Counted from the first letter of the stretch, positions 1 through 12,054 are shown. The stretch: 64,000 nt of DNA from Cercis canadensis (GCA_003255065.1 QAOA01005690.1:51001-115000), one strand, 5' to 3'. A program made the numbers and translations. The notes: a model not told the origin generated them from the letters alone.

Positions 1-739
1 GCATCCCATAAATTTTTGATACTAGTTGCTAATTTTCAATTAGCAAAGTGGATGCATTATTTGCATGTAATATATTCATCCAGCTCTTGCATATAGCTCT
101 TGACTTAAACTTTGGTTTGCTGAGTGTACTCATGTAACTTCATGCGCTAGACTTCGCATGCTACACAAATTATTAAACAGAACTTGCTGTAGAATTTATG
201 TACAAATGAAGAGCATATGATCTCTTTTATTAAGATGCAAGGGCTACAAAGCTTGAAATAGATGAAAAGCAAGGAGCTACGAAGTTGAAAACACATAGCT
301 CGGGACCAAAGAGTCATGAAACAATAGAGAAAATTCTCTAAAACCCAATCTAATGATGCAATTCCATCAGGCTTTATTATTATATTATTCATTACGATCA
401 TGCAAGTTCTTTTACTTGTTAAAGAATTTCTTTCAATGCTGGAAATTGCATGTTGTCACGTTAAGAGCTTGAGCTCGGTATTTTATTGGTTGCAGTTCGG
501 ATAACTTGATGCACAATTATTTTAAACACCTACAAATCTAATACAGAGTCATAAAGCATGAAAAATTCTCACTCAGAGGGTGCAACCTCTAGTGCACACT
601 TATTCCAAATGCATTCTAATTGCATGACATTGCAGACTCAAAAGTTTTATATTTGCTTGCCTAACAGGGCTTCAAAAGCTAAATATGCTCCCTTTATAGG
701 ATTTAAACTTCAGTCTCAATGTCTTGACTCCCTTAAGTC
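1..739. other. Intergenic, no gene seen
   Basis: AT-rich DNA. The short open frames here are not supported by any recognisable protein similarity, splice context or codon pattern. Nothing firm can be assigned. Confidence 0.6.
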
Positions 740-1003
740 ATTGGACTAGGGGGCAAGAGTTGATACTCAGTAAATTCATTACCCATTGCTACAGTAAAAA
801 GACCATAGTACCCCTACTAAGGTATAATCTCTTCAGAGCACACACACAAAGGAGGCTCACGCTTCTTCTTTCTCTGGCTTTCCTCTTACTCCCTTCCCCG
901 ACCTTGCTAACTCGAGCGTCGGAGGTGGCGTCAGAGCTTCGGCTTCAGCCTTCCTGACCGTATTTCTCCCTCCTGCAGGTTGCTCAGAACTGGTCATCAA
1001 CAT
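740..1003 (+). mobile_element. Possible 3' part of a gypsy-type LTR
   Basis: The stretch has the feel of a Ty3/gypsy LTR: a GC-richer tail with the phrase GAGCGTCGGAGG near 913-924, which is common near the 3' end of plant gypsy LTRs, ending in ATCAACA around 1002. The TNL homology of pseudogene A begins only a few bases later. The 5' end of the LTR and a target duplication were not identified, and no internal retroelement region follows. It could be a solo LTR or a remnant. This is pattern recognition from memory only. Confidence 0.35.
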
Positions 1004-1004
1004 A

Positions 1005-3523
1005 ATGGAAGCTGATGAAATTTATGAGGTTAAGGAAATGGAGTTTCATCATGCTTTTCAGATTTTCAACATGAATGCCTTTAAATAAATCCAACCTCCA
1101 GTGGATTTTATCGAGCTATCGAAAAGGGTTGTCAGTTACACCAAAGGCATTCCATTAGCTTTAGTTGTTTTGGGCTCCTCCTTATTTCAAAGAAGTCTAC
1201 CAGAATGGGAAAATGCATTACATCATTGGGCTATACTTCCTCATCAAGAAATTCAAGATGTGTTAAGATTGAATCTTGAAGAATTAGATAACATGGAGAA
1301 GAACATATTTCTGGACATTGCATGATTTTATAAAGGTCAGGATATAAACCGTGTGAAAATTCAACTAGGTGGTTGTCATTTCTATCCAGCCATAGTGGGA
1401 TTAGTCACTCTTGTTGAAAAGTATCTCATAAAAATTTCTAGCGACAACAAGGTCTTAATGCATGACTTGCTACAACCAATGGGTCAAGATATCATTTGTC
1501 AAGAATCTTACAGAATACCATGGGAACGTAGTCAGTTATGGGATCCTCATGATGTATGTGAAACATCGGAGTGTAAACGGGTAAATGATCTTCATATATC
1601 GCACATTTTTATTCATCTCTTCCTGTTTTCTTATATTTTATAACAGTTACCAAACAAAATTGTTCCTTTGTATTTTTATATATAATGTGCATTTAATATG
1701 ATATCATTACATGTGAAAATATGTGCTTGCCAAGGTACTTATAGAATTGAAGGCATGTTATTGGATATGTCCGAAATTTAAGATGTATACCTACGCCCTG
1801 ATGTTTTCTACGAGATGCATAGATTATGACTTCTGAAATTTCATGATTCACATGATGAGACATGCAAGGTACACCTTTCTAGTGGTCTTGAATATCTACC
1901 TAATCGAATAAGGCTTCTCCATTGGGAGCAATACCCTTTGATATCCTTGCCCTCTAGATACTCTCTAGAGAATCTTATTGAACTTAACTTGATCCATAGT
2001 CGCATTGAAAAGCTTTGGGATGGAGTCAAGATATGTCAAGCAATTTGTTTCTATTCGCATAGTCAAATATAGAGTGAATTAAAAAGTTTCCATATATGTA
2101 TCATTAATTTCGATCTTTGGTTGCAGATTCTTGTGAATTTAAGAAGTATTAATCTTAGTTTTTCTGAGTACTTGATTGAGCTCCCAAATTTATCAACGGC
2201 CTCAAATGTTGAAAGTATAAATCTTAGAGGCTGTACAAGTTTGCTTCATGTTTCCCCATCTATTTTCAACTTGAACAAGCTCACTACACTTGATCTTGGT
2301 GGTTGCCAAATGCTTGAGAGTCTTCAAAGTGACTATCATTCAACATCTCTTGAAATGTTGTGTCTTAGAGGCTGTTAGAGTCTTACATAGTTCTCAGTAA
2401 CTTCAGAGAATATGAAGTACTTAAATTTGGGTGGAACAACAATCAAGGAATTGCCCCCATCAATTGGTTGTAATAGAAAACTTACTGAGTTGATCCTTGA
2501 TTTGTGCCCATATCTTGAGAATCTGCCAAATAGCTTTTCCCACTTGAGTTGTCTTGAAACCCTCAACCTCTCTGACTGCCCAAAAGTTGGAGTTGACAAG
2601 TTATCCCCTGCATTTAATGGCTTAAAGTCCTTGAAAAGACTATATATGGATAATTGTTTGGGTCTAACAAAACTCCCAGGCAACATAAGCCGCTCATCGT
2701 CACTGATATCTTTGACTCTATCAAGAAGCAACATCGAGATTTTACCAACAAGCATCAAAGATCTTTGTCAGCTGAAAATTATTTTGCTAAAAGATTGTAA
2801 GAGCAGCTCCCATCATCTATACAAGGGTTAAATGCTATTGGCTGTGTTTCGTTGAAGACAATGTTAAGTCCTTTATTTTTGAATAAGAAAGACATATTGG
2901 GATCATATTAGGGTGGTTATTCACAACAATATGTCTTCTATAATTGCATTAGTTTGAGTCGAAGTGCATTGAAGAGTATTTTGGAAGAGGCATGGTCAAG
3001 AATTCAGAGAGTAGCTTATTTGTCATCTGTATTCAAACTTTCTCTCGTAGATAATGTTTTGGTTACCATTTGTTACCAGGTAGTGAAGTGCCAAACTGGC
3101 TTAACCATCAATGATTAAGATCTTTGGTAACCATTCCACTTCATGCACGTTCTCTCTTTGATCTGAAGTTGTTGTGTTTTGCATTTGGCTTAGTTCTTGA
3201 TGTATCCACCAGCAAAGCTAATGGTACTCGTGCTCTGAGTATTGGGTGCAAATTAATGCTATTTGGAAGCGAGCTCTGGTAGAAGACGAAGGCTCGATTA
3301 TTCATCAGAATTATACCGAACTCAACCTGTAATTTGTAGATCTGGCCATGTATTCTTATGGTATGATGACCTCTTCTGTAGGGACATAATAAGGGAAGTG
3401 GAAAAAACATGCAATGGTTATGGTGGAAATGGCAGGATTAATGGAGCAGATCGTGTGAAGAAGTGTGGGGTTTGGATGCTGAAGAAGTTATTGGATAGAG
3501 AATGCCTTCTATCCAGGATGTGA
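1005..3523 (+). pseudogene. TNL pseudogene A (5'-truncated, C-type)
   Basis: Truncated copy of a C-type TNL resistance gene. It starts inside the NB-ARC exon at the residues matching EADEIYEVKEMEF of gene C, so the TIR, P-loop and kinase-2 are missing. Remnant exons are about 1005-1580 (NB-ARC, still with the GIPLAL-like and MHD regions), 1734-2030 (linker/first LRRs) and 2127-3523 (LRR plus C-JID). Disabling changes include TAA in place of a lysine codon near 1086, TGA in the RNBS-D region near 1323, TAA in exon 3, the exon-3 acceptor changed from CAG to CAA, and the exon-3 donor changed from GT to AT at 2031. Exon 4 has several stops and indels, for example near 2376 and 3255. It matches gene C closely through the 3' flank, so it is the unit-1 counterpart of C. 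A functional product is very unlikely. Confidence 0.9.
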
Positions 3524-4392
3524 ATTTGCAAAGGTGAAAAATTTAGGGTTCTAGCTGTTGGTGCAATGCATGGTGGTGTTCAACTTGATTTTCTATTTAG
3601 TGGTGTTTCTTTGTCCAGTTTTCTGTTTACATGTCTTGAGTGTGTCCTGCATTTATGACTTCTTGAGAGTGAACTTGTCCTCTTGTAAGTACTATATGTA
3701 ATTCAAGACTTAGGGTTTAGAGTCGAAACGCAGATTTGTATGCTTGCCTTCCCGCTCTCCGAGCAGTTTTGCTATGAGTTTGTTTGATTGGCTGATTGGC
3801 ATTTTCATTAGTTTTCTTATATTGTTTGAAGTAGCAGATCTATTATTGCTTTATGTACTTAAGATCAGTGTTATTTGCAGATCTCTTTTATGATGTTATA
3901 ATATTCAATTGATGTTAGTTACTTGGTTATCTCAAGCATAAACCAAGTTACTGTATTGCATTGTTTTCTTAGTAGTATATCAATGAAGGTCAAGAAGAAA
4001 AATGAAGTAATTATCTTTGATATAAAAAGGTTGTAATATTCATGAGTCATTTTTACTATTTATTTTATGTTTTGTAATTTTCACACTGAATCAAATTCTT
4101 GATTAAAGTTCAATTAAATTAAAAAACTTAGGGAGATGGTAGTAGAATGTGTATTGTATACAGTCAAAAATAAATAATCACGTAATATTTTTAATTCACA
4201 TTTGGAAAACGAATAAATAATGAGACCAAATTGACCTAAGCATAAGCATGTGATTTTCTATTTAAAAATTAAAGAGGATAAATTGATATTTTTACTAAAT
4301 TATAAAGAATAAAATTGTATTCAAATCATTTTTTTTATAATCCATTTAGATAAAACTAGCTTTCTTTCTATATCTTCACTCAATCTTTATCT
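3524..4392. other. 3' flank of pseudogene A, no gene
   Basis: Former 3' UTR and intergenic DNA, AT-rich. It matches the region downstream of gene C (16718-17553) nearly base for base over long stretches, which shows that it belongs to the tandem unit. No coding potential or RNA gene is seen. Confidence 0.75.
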
Positions 4393-4397
4393 GTCAT

Positions 4398-4956
4398 ATC
4401 GGGATCAATGAGCTCAATAATGCATTTTAAAAACTTAATTCCACAAGTATTATATTTTCCAAATGATTTTCATATCTACTGTAGTTTTCATTTTTTTTTA
4501 ATATTATGTCATTTTGCAAAAAAAGATGGGTGATACAATTGTATATATTGTGGCACCACAAAAGTGACGTTACATCCAAATGACATCACTACAAAAGTGG
4601 CGCAATAAGCCTAATTGGGCATATTGCATCACCTAACTATAGATGCTAGCGGTGTCGAAGGGAAGCCGAAGAATCAAAATTGGATGACGTAATTGGGCTT
4701 ATTATGTCATCCTTGTAATGACACCATTTGAATAATGTGTCACTACAAGAGTGACACTATTTACTAAATAGCAACATTCTCGTATGCCACAATATATACA
4801 ATTGCGTTACTTGTGGTCTCAACTTTTTTTCTCTCTTTTTTGCAAAATGACATAATATTTAAAAAATAAAATATTACGATAGATGTGAATATTATTTAAA
4901 AAATATAATATTTATGAAATTAAGTTTCCCAAATATATTATTGAAGTCAATCCCCC
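4398..4956. mobile_element. Foldback MITE with 5-bp target duplication
   Basis: A 559-bp insertion whose two halves are largely reverse complements. The outer arms begin GGGATCAATGAG on the left and, reversed, GGGATTGACTTC on the right. The inner arms share ATTATGTCATTTTGC and a further pair around ATACAATTGTATATATTGTGG. It is flanked by the direct repeat GTCAT at 4393-4397 and 4957-4961. The duplicated unit has a single GTCAT at 17554-17558 with continuous flanks, which is a clean empty site. No transposase is encoded, so it is a non-autonomous DNA element. The superfamily is uncertain. Confidence 0.85.
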
Positions 4957-5127
4957 GTCATCTCCTCTCAGTGCATCTAATTTCATTTACAATGTCACCC
5001 CTTTTCTTAACCTTTACTTAATTTACTTAAAAAGGAGGCGTTTTATTGAAAATTACAATTTGCCCCTCTACCCACTAAATGCAATGCAACTGGGACCTCT
5101 CATGACAAACACAGTGCCACCTGTTCC

Positions 5128-5177
5128 CACGTGAATGGTCGATGCACACCTTTCCAATTCATGATATAGTGTTGACT
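5128..5177 (+). promoter_or_regulatory. G-box plus W-box upstream of gene B
   Basis: CACGTG (5128-5133) is followed about 40 bases later by TTGACT (5172-5177), roughly 230-280 bases before the B start codon. Both motifs and their spacing recur upstream of D (17720-17768). G-boxes bind bZIP/bHLH factors and W-boxes bind WRKY factors, which are typical of defence genes. Function here is inferred from motif and conservation between the copies only. Confidence 0.4.
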
Positions 5178-5404
5178 ATTAATTCAGTGAAGAACCCATT
5201 TCTTCCGGCGAACTTGTTCAGTTGTTCCTCAGTTCATTCTCTTTGCTTTAACATTATTGGTAAATTTATTTGCTTCCACTGTTTTAAACTTTAAATTGTT
5301 CCTGAATCTTGTAAAAGTTTTGCTTCTTCTCTGGTTCACGAATCGTGTTAAAATTGTTCTGGTTTGTTGTTTCAAAAGTCAGTAGTATGCTTCTGAATAG
5401 TGTA

Positions 5405-6158
5405 ATGGCTGCTCCTTCTTCTTCTGATCTATCATCTTCTGGTACCTTTCCAAGAAAGCCTGAAGTTTTTATCAGTAGAGGTACCGACACTAGTCGCCGT
5501 TTCACAAGCCACCTCTATGATTTTTTGTGCCGTAAGAACATCGATGCCTATATAGATGATCAATTGAAGACAGTGGGCGAAATATCTGCAGCACTTCTTA
5601 GCGCAATTGAAAAATCAGAGCTTTCAATAATAATTTTCTCGGAGGATTATGCTTCTTCAAAATGCTGTTTGGATGTGCTCGTGAAAATTATGGAATGTAA
5701 AGAAAGATATGGGCAGATTGTGGTACCTGTTTTTTACGAGGTAACTCCAGCAGAGGTACGACATCAAATAGGGAAATATGCAGATGCATTTGCTAAATAC
5801 AAGAATAAATTCAAGTACGATGTGGGTAAGTTGCAGACATGGAGAAAAGCTTTGTCGGATGCAGCCAATTTATCTGGATGGCCATGGCCTTCTCCCAATT
5901 TCAGGTAAAGATAGATAACCTCAAGTCTCATTTCAAGTGAATTCATAATATTGTCTCAATTTATTATATGTGTGGCTTTATGTTTGAAAGAAATTATTTC
6001 CTGCGTCGTTTTGTTGTTAATTTTTCTTAATGTTGTGATGGATGAAAGGGGAAAACAATATTTGGATTCTCTTTGCATTGTTTTAATTATTTAGAGATTG
6101 GTTATTTTGTCTGAGAACTATGTTGTCTAATTTCACATCTGATATGGTATTTGCATCA

Positions 6159-6219
<61 letters not shown>

Positions 6220-9186
6220 NAATTGTTGAAGATGTGATAGAAAAGCTGAACCGTAAGTTGCAGCATGACCACTCAAAGTACCTTGTTGGAATTGATCAAC
6301 ACATTGAAAGCGTGAAGTCATTATTGGACGGTGTGTCAGCAAATGTGCGCATTATTGGAATTTGGGGTATGGGAGGTATGGGCAAAACAACTATAGCTGA
6401 AGCTGTATTTCGTGTGCTCTCCTCGCCATATGATGATAACTCCTGCCATTTTCTTCAAAATGTGAGGGAAGAATGGAAGAAATGTCGCCATTTGCGAAAT
6501 GAACTTCTTTCAAAACTATTAGATGAAAAAGATTTACACATTGACACCCCTAACACAGTGCCTGATTTTGTTATTAGAAGGCTCAAACGCAAAAGTGTTC
6601 TGATTGTTCTTGATGATATAAATGAATCAGAACACTTAGAATATCTAGCTGGAGGGAGGAATTGGTTTGGACCAGGAAGCATAATCATTGTGACAACCCG
6701 AGTGAGGGAGGCACTTAATGATGTTGATGAAATATATGAGGTCAAACGGATGGATTTTCATCTAGCTCTTGAGCTTTTCAGTTTTGTTGCCTTCAAACAA
6801 AACCTTCCCCCAATAAAGTATACTGAGCTATCAAATAGAGTGGTATCTTATGCAGATGGTAACCCATTAGCTCTAAAAGTTTTAGGTGCCTTCCTTTCTC
6901 AGAAATGGGAAAATGAATGGGAAAGTGCACTGGAGAAACTAAGGAAGACTTTCAATCCAAAAATTCAAAAGGTACTGAGATGGAGTTATGAAGAATTGGA
7001 CGGTGAAGAGAAGACAATATTTCTAGAGATTGCTTGCTTTTTCAAAGGGGAGGATGAAAGCCGTTTAAAAACTCTATTATATGGCTGTGGTCTTTCACCA
7101 GTAATAGGGCTAGGGGAACTTCAAGCTAGGTCTCTTATAACTATTTCTAGTGACCATAAGGTGATGATGCATGACTTGATACAAGAAATGGGTCGGCAAA
7201 TCATTCGGGAAGAATCCACTGAAGCTGGAGAACGTAGTCGATTGTGGGATCCCAAGGATGTGTATCATGTCCTTAGATATAACAGGGTAAGGGTCTTCTT
7301 ATATTTCACATTTACATTCTGCCTATAGTTCCTGAACGAGACTATATACATTTGATATTACGTATGAGCTGTGTTCTTGGTATTCACTACTAACCAATAT
7401 ATTTTCCTGGCTCTAGGGAACTGATAAAGTTATTGGCATGTCCATGGACGTTTCAAGAATTAAAGAAGTAGACATGAGCCCTGATGCTTTCAGAAAAATG
7501 AATAACTTACGGTTTCTCAGTTTCTATGTTTCATATGATGACAAATGCAACGTGCAGCTTTCCAATGGTCTTGAATGTCTACCTGATGAACTAAGACTCC
7601 TCCAATGGGAGCAATACCCTCTGGAATCCTTGCCATCTACATATTGTCCCGAGAATCTTATTGAACTTAACTTGTCACATAGTTGCATTTTAAAGCTTTG
7701 GGATGGAGTTAAGGTATGTTTGAATATCTCCTAAGCACTACATGGTGTAAAATGTTAAACTAGATGATCATGTTTTCTCATTTGTGTTTGTTTGCAGAGT
7801 CTTGAGAAGTTAAGAGCTGTTGACCTTAGCTTCTGTGAAAACCTCATTGAGCTCCCAGATTTGTCGAGTGCCATAAGCCTTGAAAGTATTGATCTCAGCA
7901 GCTGTACGAGGTTGGTTTGTGTCTCATCTTCTATTTTTAACCTTAACAAGCTCACTATACTTAATCTGGGTGGTTGCAAGATGCTTAGAAGTGTTCAAAG
8001 TGACATCCATTCAAGCTCTCTTCAATGGCTAAATCTGAATGGATGCTCAAGTCTTCAAGAGTTCTCAGTGATTTCAGAGAATATGGAATACTTAAACTTA
8101 GGAGGAACAGCAATCAAAGAATTGCCCTCATCAATCCACCGTCTTAAAAAACTTACTGAGCTGGTGCTTGATTCATGTTCAAGTCTTCAGAATTTGATTC
8201 CTGCATTTGATGGCTTACAGTCCTTAAGAAAAATATCTCTGGATAACTGTTTGAGTTTAGTAAAACTCCCTAATACCATCATCCAATCATCATTTCTGAA
8301 TTATTTGTCAATCTCAGGCAGTGGCATCGAGAATTTGCCAGATTGCATAAAAGATTTTTCTCAGCTGAAAATTCTTGTGATCAAAGATTGCAAGAAGCTT
8401 TGGTATTTGCCACAACTTCCATCGTCCATACAAAGGTTAAATGCAACTGACTGCCTATCCCTTAGGACAGTGTTGAATACAACTTCGATCGCTGCGCTCA
8501 ATGTGGATTCTTTATTGACAAACAGAGATTTACTCAGACAATATCAGAGTGGTTATTCACAAGAATTCATTTTTTATAACTGCATAAGATTGCATAAGAG
8601 TGCATTGGACAGAATTTTGGAAGATGCATGGTTCAGAATTCAAAAGGCAGCATATCTGTCATCAGCATTAGAAGTGTCGGAAGTTCACAGTGGTTTGGTT
8701 AAAATTTGTTTACCAGGAAGTAAAATTCCAGATTGGTTTAGCTATCAAACAAAAAATTTGTCCTTAACTGTCCAACATCCTTCACATACAGTTACTGATT
8801 CGAAGTTGTTACGTTTTGCATTTTGCCTTGTTCTTGATGCATCAACCTGCAAAAGTGATTGCGTTGGTTCTTTGAGTATTGGTTGTAAATGCCATTTTGA
8901 AGCAAACTGTGACCAAAGCCAAATGGTTGAGTATTCGTCTGAACCATGCTTCACTGAGCCCCTAATCTGTCATTGCGACCATGTGTACATATGGTATGAC
9001 AACCTCTTTTGTTGGGACATACTATATGGAATAAAAGGGAGATACAATGAGAATCACAGCAATCTTTTTCCAAAGCTCACGTTTGAATTTTATGGCCTAA
9101 TCAATGGAGTAAACTGTGTGAAAATGTGTGGAGTTTTGGTGCTGAAGAAACTTTTGCACAGACCATACCCACCATCTAGGCTGTAG
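5405..9186 (+). CDS. TNL gene B (TIR-NBS-LRR-C-JID), NB-ARC exon start missing
   Basis: Intracellular immune receptor of the TNL class. Exons: TIR 5405-5904, NB-ARC about 6221-7286, linker/LRR 7417-7713, LRR plus C-JID 7798-9186; the readable junctions are GT-AG. Visible motifs are P-loop GMGGMGKTT, kinase-2 LIVLDDI, GNPLALKVLG, RNBS-D FLEIACFF and MHD in MMHDLIQEMG, then LRRs and the C-JID signature CLPGSKIPDWF. The start was chosen at MAAPSSSD because it aligns with its paralogs. Oddities: the TIR reads VFISRGTDTS, one residue short of the usual FISFRG, and the conserved WCLDEL is CCLDVL, so both the tryptophan (residue 87) and the catalytic glutamate (residue 91) are gone. The acceptor of intron 1 and about 35 bases of exon 2 are replaced by poly-T ending in N at 6220. 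It is either a live receptor without TIR NADase activity or an early pseudogene. Confidence 0.8.
6161..6220. other. Poly-T tract ending in N inside gene B
   Basis: A long run of T ends in a single N and abuts coding sequence. In pseudogene D the same place has an ordinary acceptor (18731-18736) and the exon start encoding SHEAKFIKAIVDD. The B copy resumes only at the IVEDVIEK part. A true T-rich insertion is possible, but an assembly join through low complexity is more likely. Confidence 0.75.
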
Positions 9187-11689
9187 ACCTTGCCAATAAA
9201 ATCATGTCATGTGATTCTGTGATATTTTTTCGTGGTCAGACGTTCTGAGGTTTTTCCGTTCTACACATTAGATGAAATCAGCATGGATTTCAGAAGAAAT
9301 TATAGAATAAAAATGGCAGATATGAGATGTAAGGAGAAGCATACCTCAAATGGAGAGATTAAAGTAAACTATTTTCTGTAACTACACAATGTGGGGTAAA
9401 TCATGGGTATGTCGATCTCTCAATTTTATTTTCTTCCTGTTTGATCAATGAAGTAAGTATGTTCAATAGAATAAAAATTTTGTGCAATATATGATTAGTT
9501 TGTACTGGAGGTGCAACACATGTTGTTTAAGTAGAGGTGCAACAGTCCTCAGACTATTCTTAAACTCATGATTGCTAGGCTTTTGTGGTATATATTTTTA
9601 TTTGCAATTTCTTTCAATAATCATATCTACTTGGACTTGGAGACTTGGATATATTCGATCTAAGGTCACCTTAAAGTGGTGTTGGTTTGCTTTTCATACA
9701 AGCCATGAAGCACTAACAGTTTAAAGAGTTGTCATGTATATGTTCAGCACATGTAGGTTACCTACTGGTGACACTCAATGTGCATATGTTATTTGTTGTG
9801 TATATAGGATATGAATATAACGTGCAATATTTACTATGTAAGACCAAACAGAATATTTTGTCACTCATTTAAGTCTAGCATCCTGCATCCTTGTAGGCTT
9901 GTAGCATGCTTTCCAACATGAAACCTGCAACATGAGCTGCAGTTGAAGAACTATCATATATGTCTCGAATTTAATAGCTTCATGTACCTCAATATATCAT
10001 GCTCTCAGTATATAAATTCATTGGAAGTCATACTATTTGCAGGGGGCTAAGTTCCCAGTTATTATTATAAAGTTGTGCAGTACTTCATAGGTGTTATTGA
10101 ATGCTTAGATGAACTGTCAATTTATGTTTATTAGTTGATCTCTGATTGTTACAAGCAATGGGACCTCTTAAAACTGAACTTAGAGAGATGTTTAGGCTTC
10201 TTTGTATGATTTTTATAACTGTATCGAGATTCTTATGTTAGTTTATGCTACCAGTTTCTCATCTCAGGTTGAACAATGTGGGTGTAATATTGGACTAAAA
10301 TACTAAATAGATAATGGTTAGAGATTTTATTGGGTGGGAGACAACGTTGTAATAGTTGCTTATTCACACAACTCTATAATCCAAAAGTAGACAAGTTTTA
10401 TTTTATTTTTTTTTATTTCTCTCTCTCTCTCTCCCCTCTTTTTAGCTGAAGATTGATTCTAAATCTTTGACATTGTCTTTTTGTTCAGTTAGTCTTTTGT
10501 GCATGTAGAACAATTTAAATCCACATATCAATACTGTAAATGGTTTAATTATAAGTGAGGAATGCAGTAAGTCAGAATTTTTGGCCAAAAAACAAAATTT
10601 CCCGAATTTGTTTTACAAAATATTCAAATAATAATACAATTGCTAAATCCTTCACCTTTACACTTAAATGGCTTCTAAATACTTAAATCCCTTACCATTA
10701 GATTATACTTAGTGACTTATATGCCTGAGTTACAACTAAGGAAGTCTCTTTCTTTCTCACAATTGAATTTTTTTTTTTTTCTTTCTTTCTCTCTTCTCCT
10801 TTTGTGATAGACTAATATAATTAGATTTTCTAACTGAGAATATGAAAAAAAATAAGAATTCGAACTTAGGACCTCAACCATTTCAAACAAATACTATTTA
10901 CACACTATTTAATTTCACATTAGCATAATTTACACAATTTAAATCTTATTCAACCTATTTAAATATTTTTCTACATTTAATAGTATATAAAATGTATTTC
11001 TCAAAATTTATGGCTCATTGAGTGGCTTTTTTAGGATTAAAATGTTCATTGTCTTAAGCTGGTGATGATTACTTGTGTCCTCCTTTGCGTGTATACCTAA
11101 TTAATTACTAAATTGCANCATGTGATGTGAGTTCCATTTCTTAAGAGCTTTTTTGGTTGAGATTAAAAAACAATTCCTATCACATTATCTCATCCAGAAT
11201 CAACTTTCATACAATCCTTCTCCCCTGTTTCTCTCTGCTGATAGCATTAAAAAGGGAATTGATCCCTTTTGGTTAGAAGTATACAGATCTTTGCACAAGC
11301 TACTTATGTTGTGCTTCATTCAGATACAAAGGAAGCTATTGTAAAAGGAAATTAATACTATAATCAGAATAAGGTGTACCTAAATTTCACTTATATTTGA
11401 AGATACAAGTGATTTTATTCTAAAATGAAATTCTAGATGGAAGTTGTCAATGATAGAAGTAACGTTTGTGCAAGAAAGCGTTAGCATGGTGTGAAAAGGA
11501 GATCCCCGCAAATAACAGTGATTATGAGTACGTAAAGCCACAATAGAACATTAGAATTGTTACTTCAAACAATACAGGAAAACTGATGAAAATGCCAACT
11601 AGCCAATAATAAAAAAACCAATTTAAGAATCATGGAAAGTGAGCCAATTTGATGAAATGTGTAGCAGCATACAAATTGACAATGACTTA
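9187..11689. other. Non-coding flank after gene B
   Basis: AT-rich sequence that is collinear with 21716-24000 downstream of D, with small indels. It holds pyrimidine-rich runs near 10400-10430 and 10770-10800 and an isolated N at 11118. No gene-like frame was seen; the short open frames here are not conserved as coding between the two copies. Confidence 0.65.
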
Positions 11690-11902
11690 CATTTCAAACC
11701 CCATAGCCAAATTGGTTGGAGGGAAGGCAAGCTCAATGCTGCGTTTACTTAGATATAGCGCATACAAGAGGACAGCTTCACTGTTAAGAAGTCATAAAAT
11801 GCAGGACACTCGAGATCTAAACAGAAAGCAAGACAAAGAAACACCACAAAACAGACAATCAAGTTGAACATCACCATGCATTGCGACATATTCTTGTGAA
11901 TA
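11690..11902 (-). pseudogene. Relic of an inverted E-like TNL 3' end
   Basis: Read on the minus strand this matches the 3' UTR of gene E (about 24000-24220), which is itself like the 3' UTR of C. After the match stops near 11884, an 18-base patch (11885-11902) resembles an internal piece of E exon 4 encoding YSQEYV (24853-24870). The coding end between them is missing. The UTR part is clear; the short internal patch could be chance. Confidence 0.65.
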
Positions 11903-11997
11903 AAAATATGAATTTAGCACTTTAATTTTGAAATGATAAAACTCATTCTTATATTTTGAGTCAATTTGGCCTCACCATTTATTGGGTATCCAAATGT

Positions 11998-12054
11998 GAA
12001 TGAACTTAATTTGTCACAAAGTAAGATTGAAAAGCTTTAGAATGGTGTTATGGT
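11998..12054 (+). pseudogene. TNL exon-3 relic
   Basis: A short plus-strand piece reading NELNLSQSKIEKL, stop, NGV lines up with the end of the linker/LRR exon of its neighbours (IELNLIHSRIEKLWDGV, followed by the splice donor). The tryptophan codon has become TAG. It sits about 500 bases upstream of gene C and shows that another TNL copy once lay here. Confidence 0.7.

Larger units (their letters stand above)
1005..11884 (+). repeat. Tandem duplication unit 1 (A + B)
   Basis: This segment aligns by eye, gene and flank, with about 14153-24200. Pseudogene A corresponds to the distal part of gene C, gene B to pseudogene D, and the long non-coding stretch after B (9187-11884) to the stretch after D. 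Differences are point changes, small indels and one MITE (4398-4956) present only here. The unit stops at 11884 where its inverted E-like 3' relic breaks off. Confidence 0.85.
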
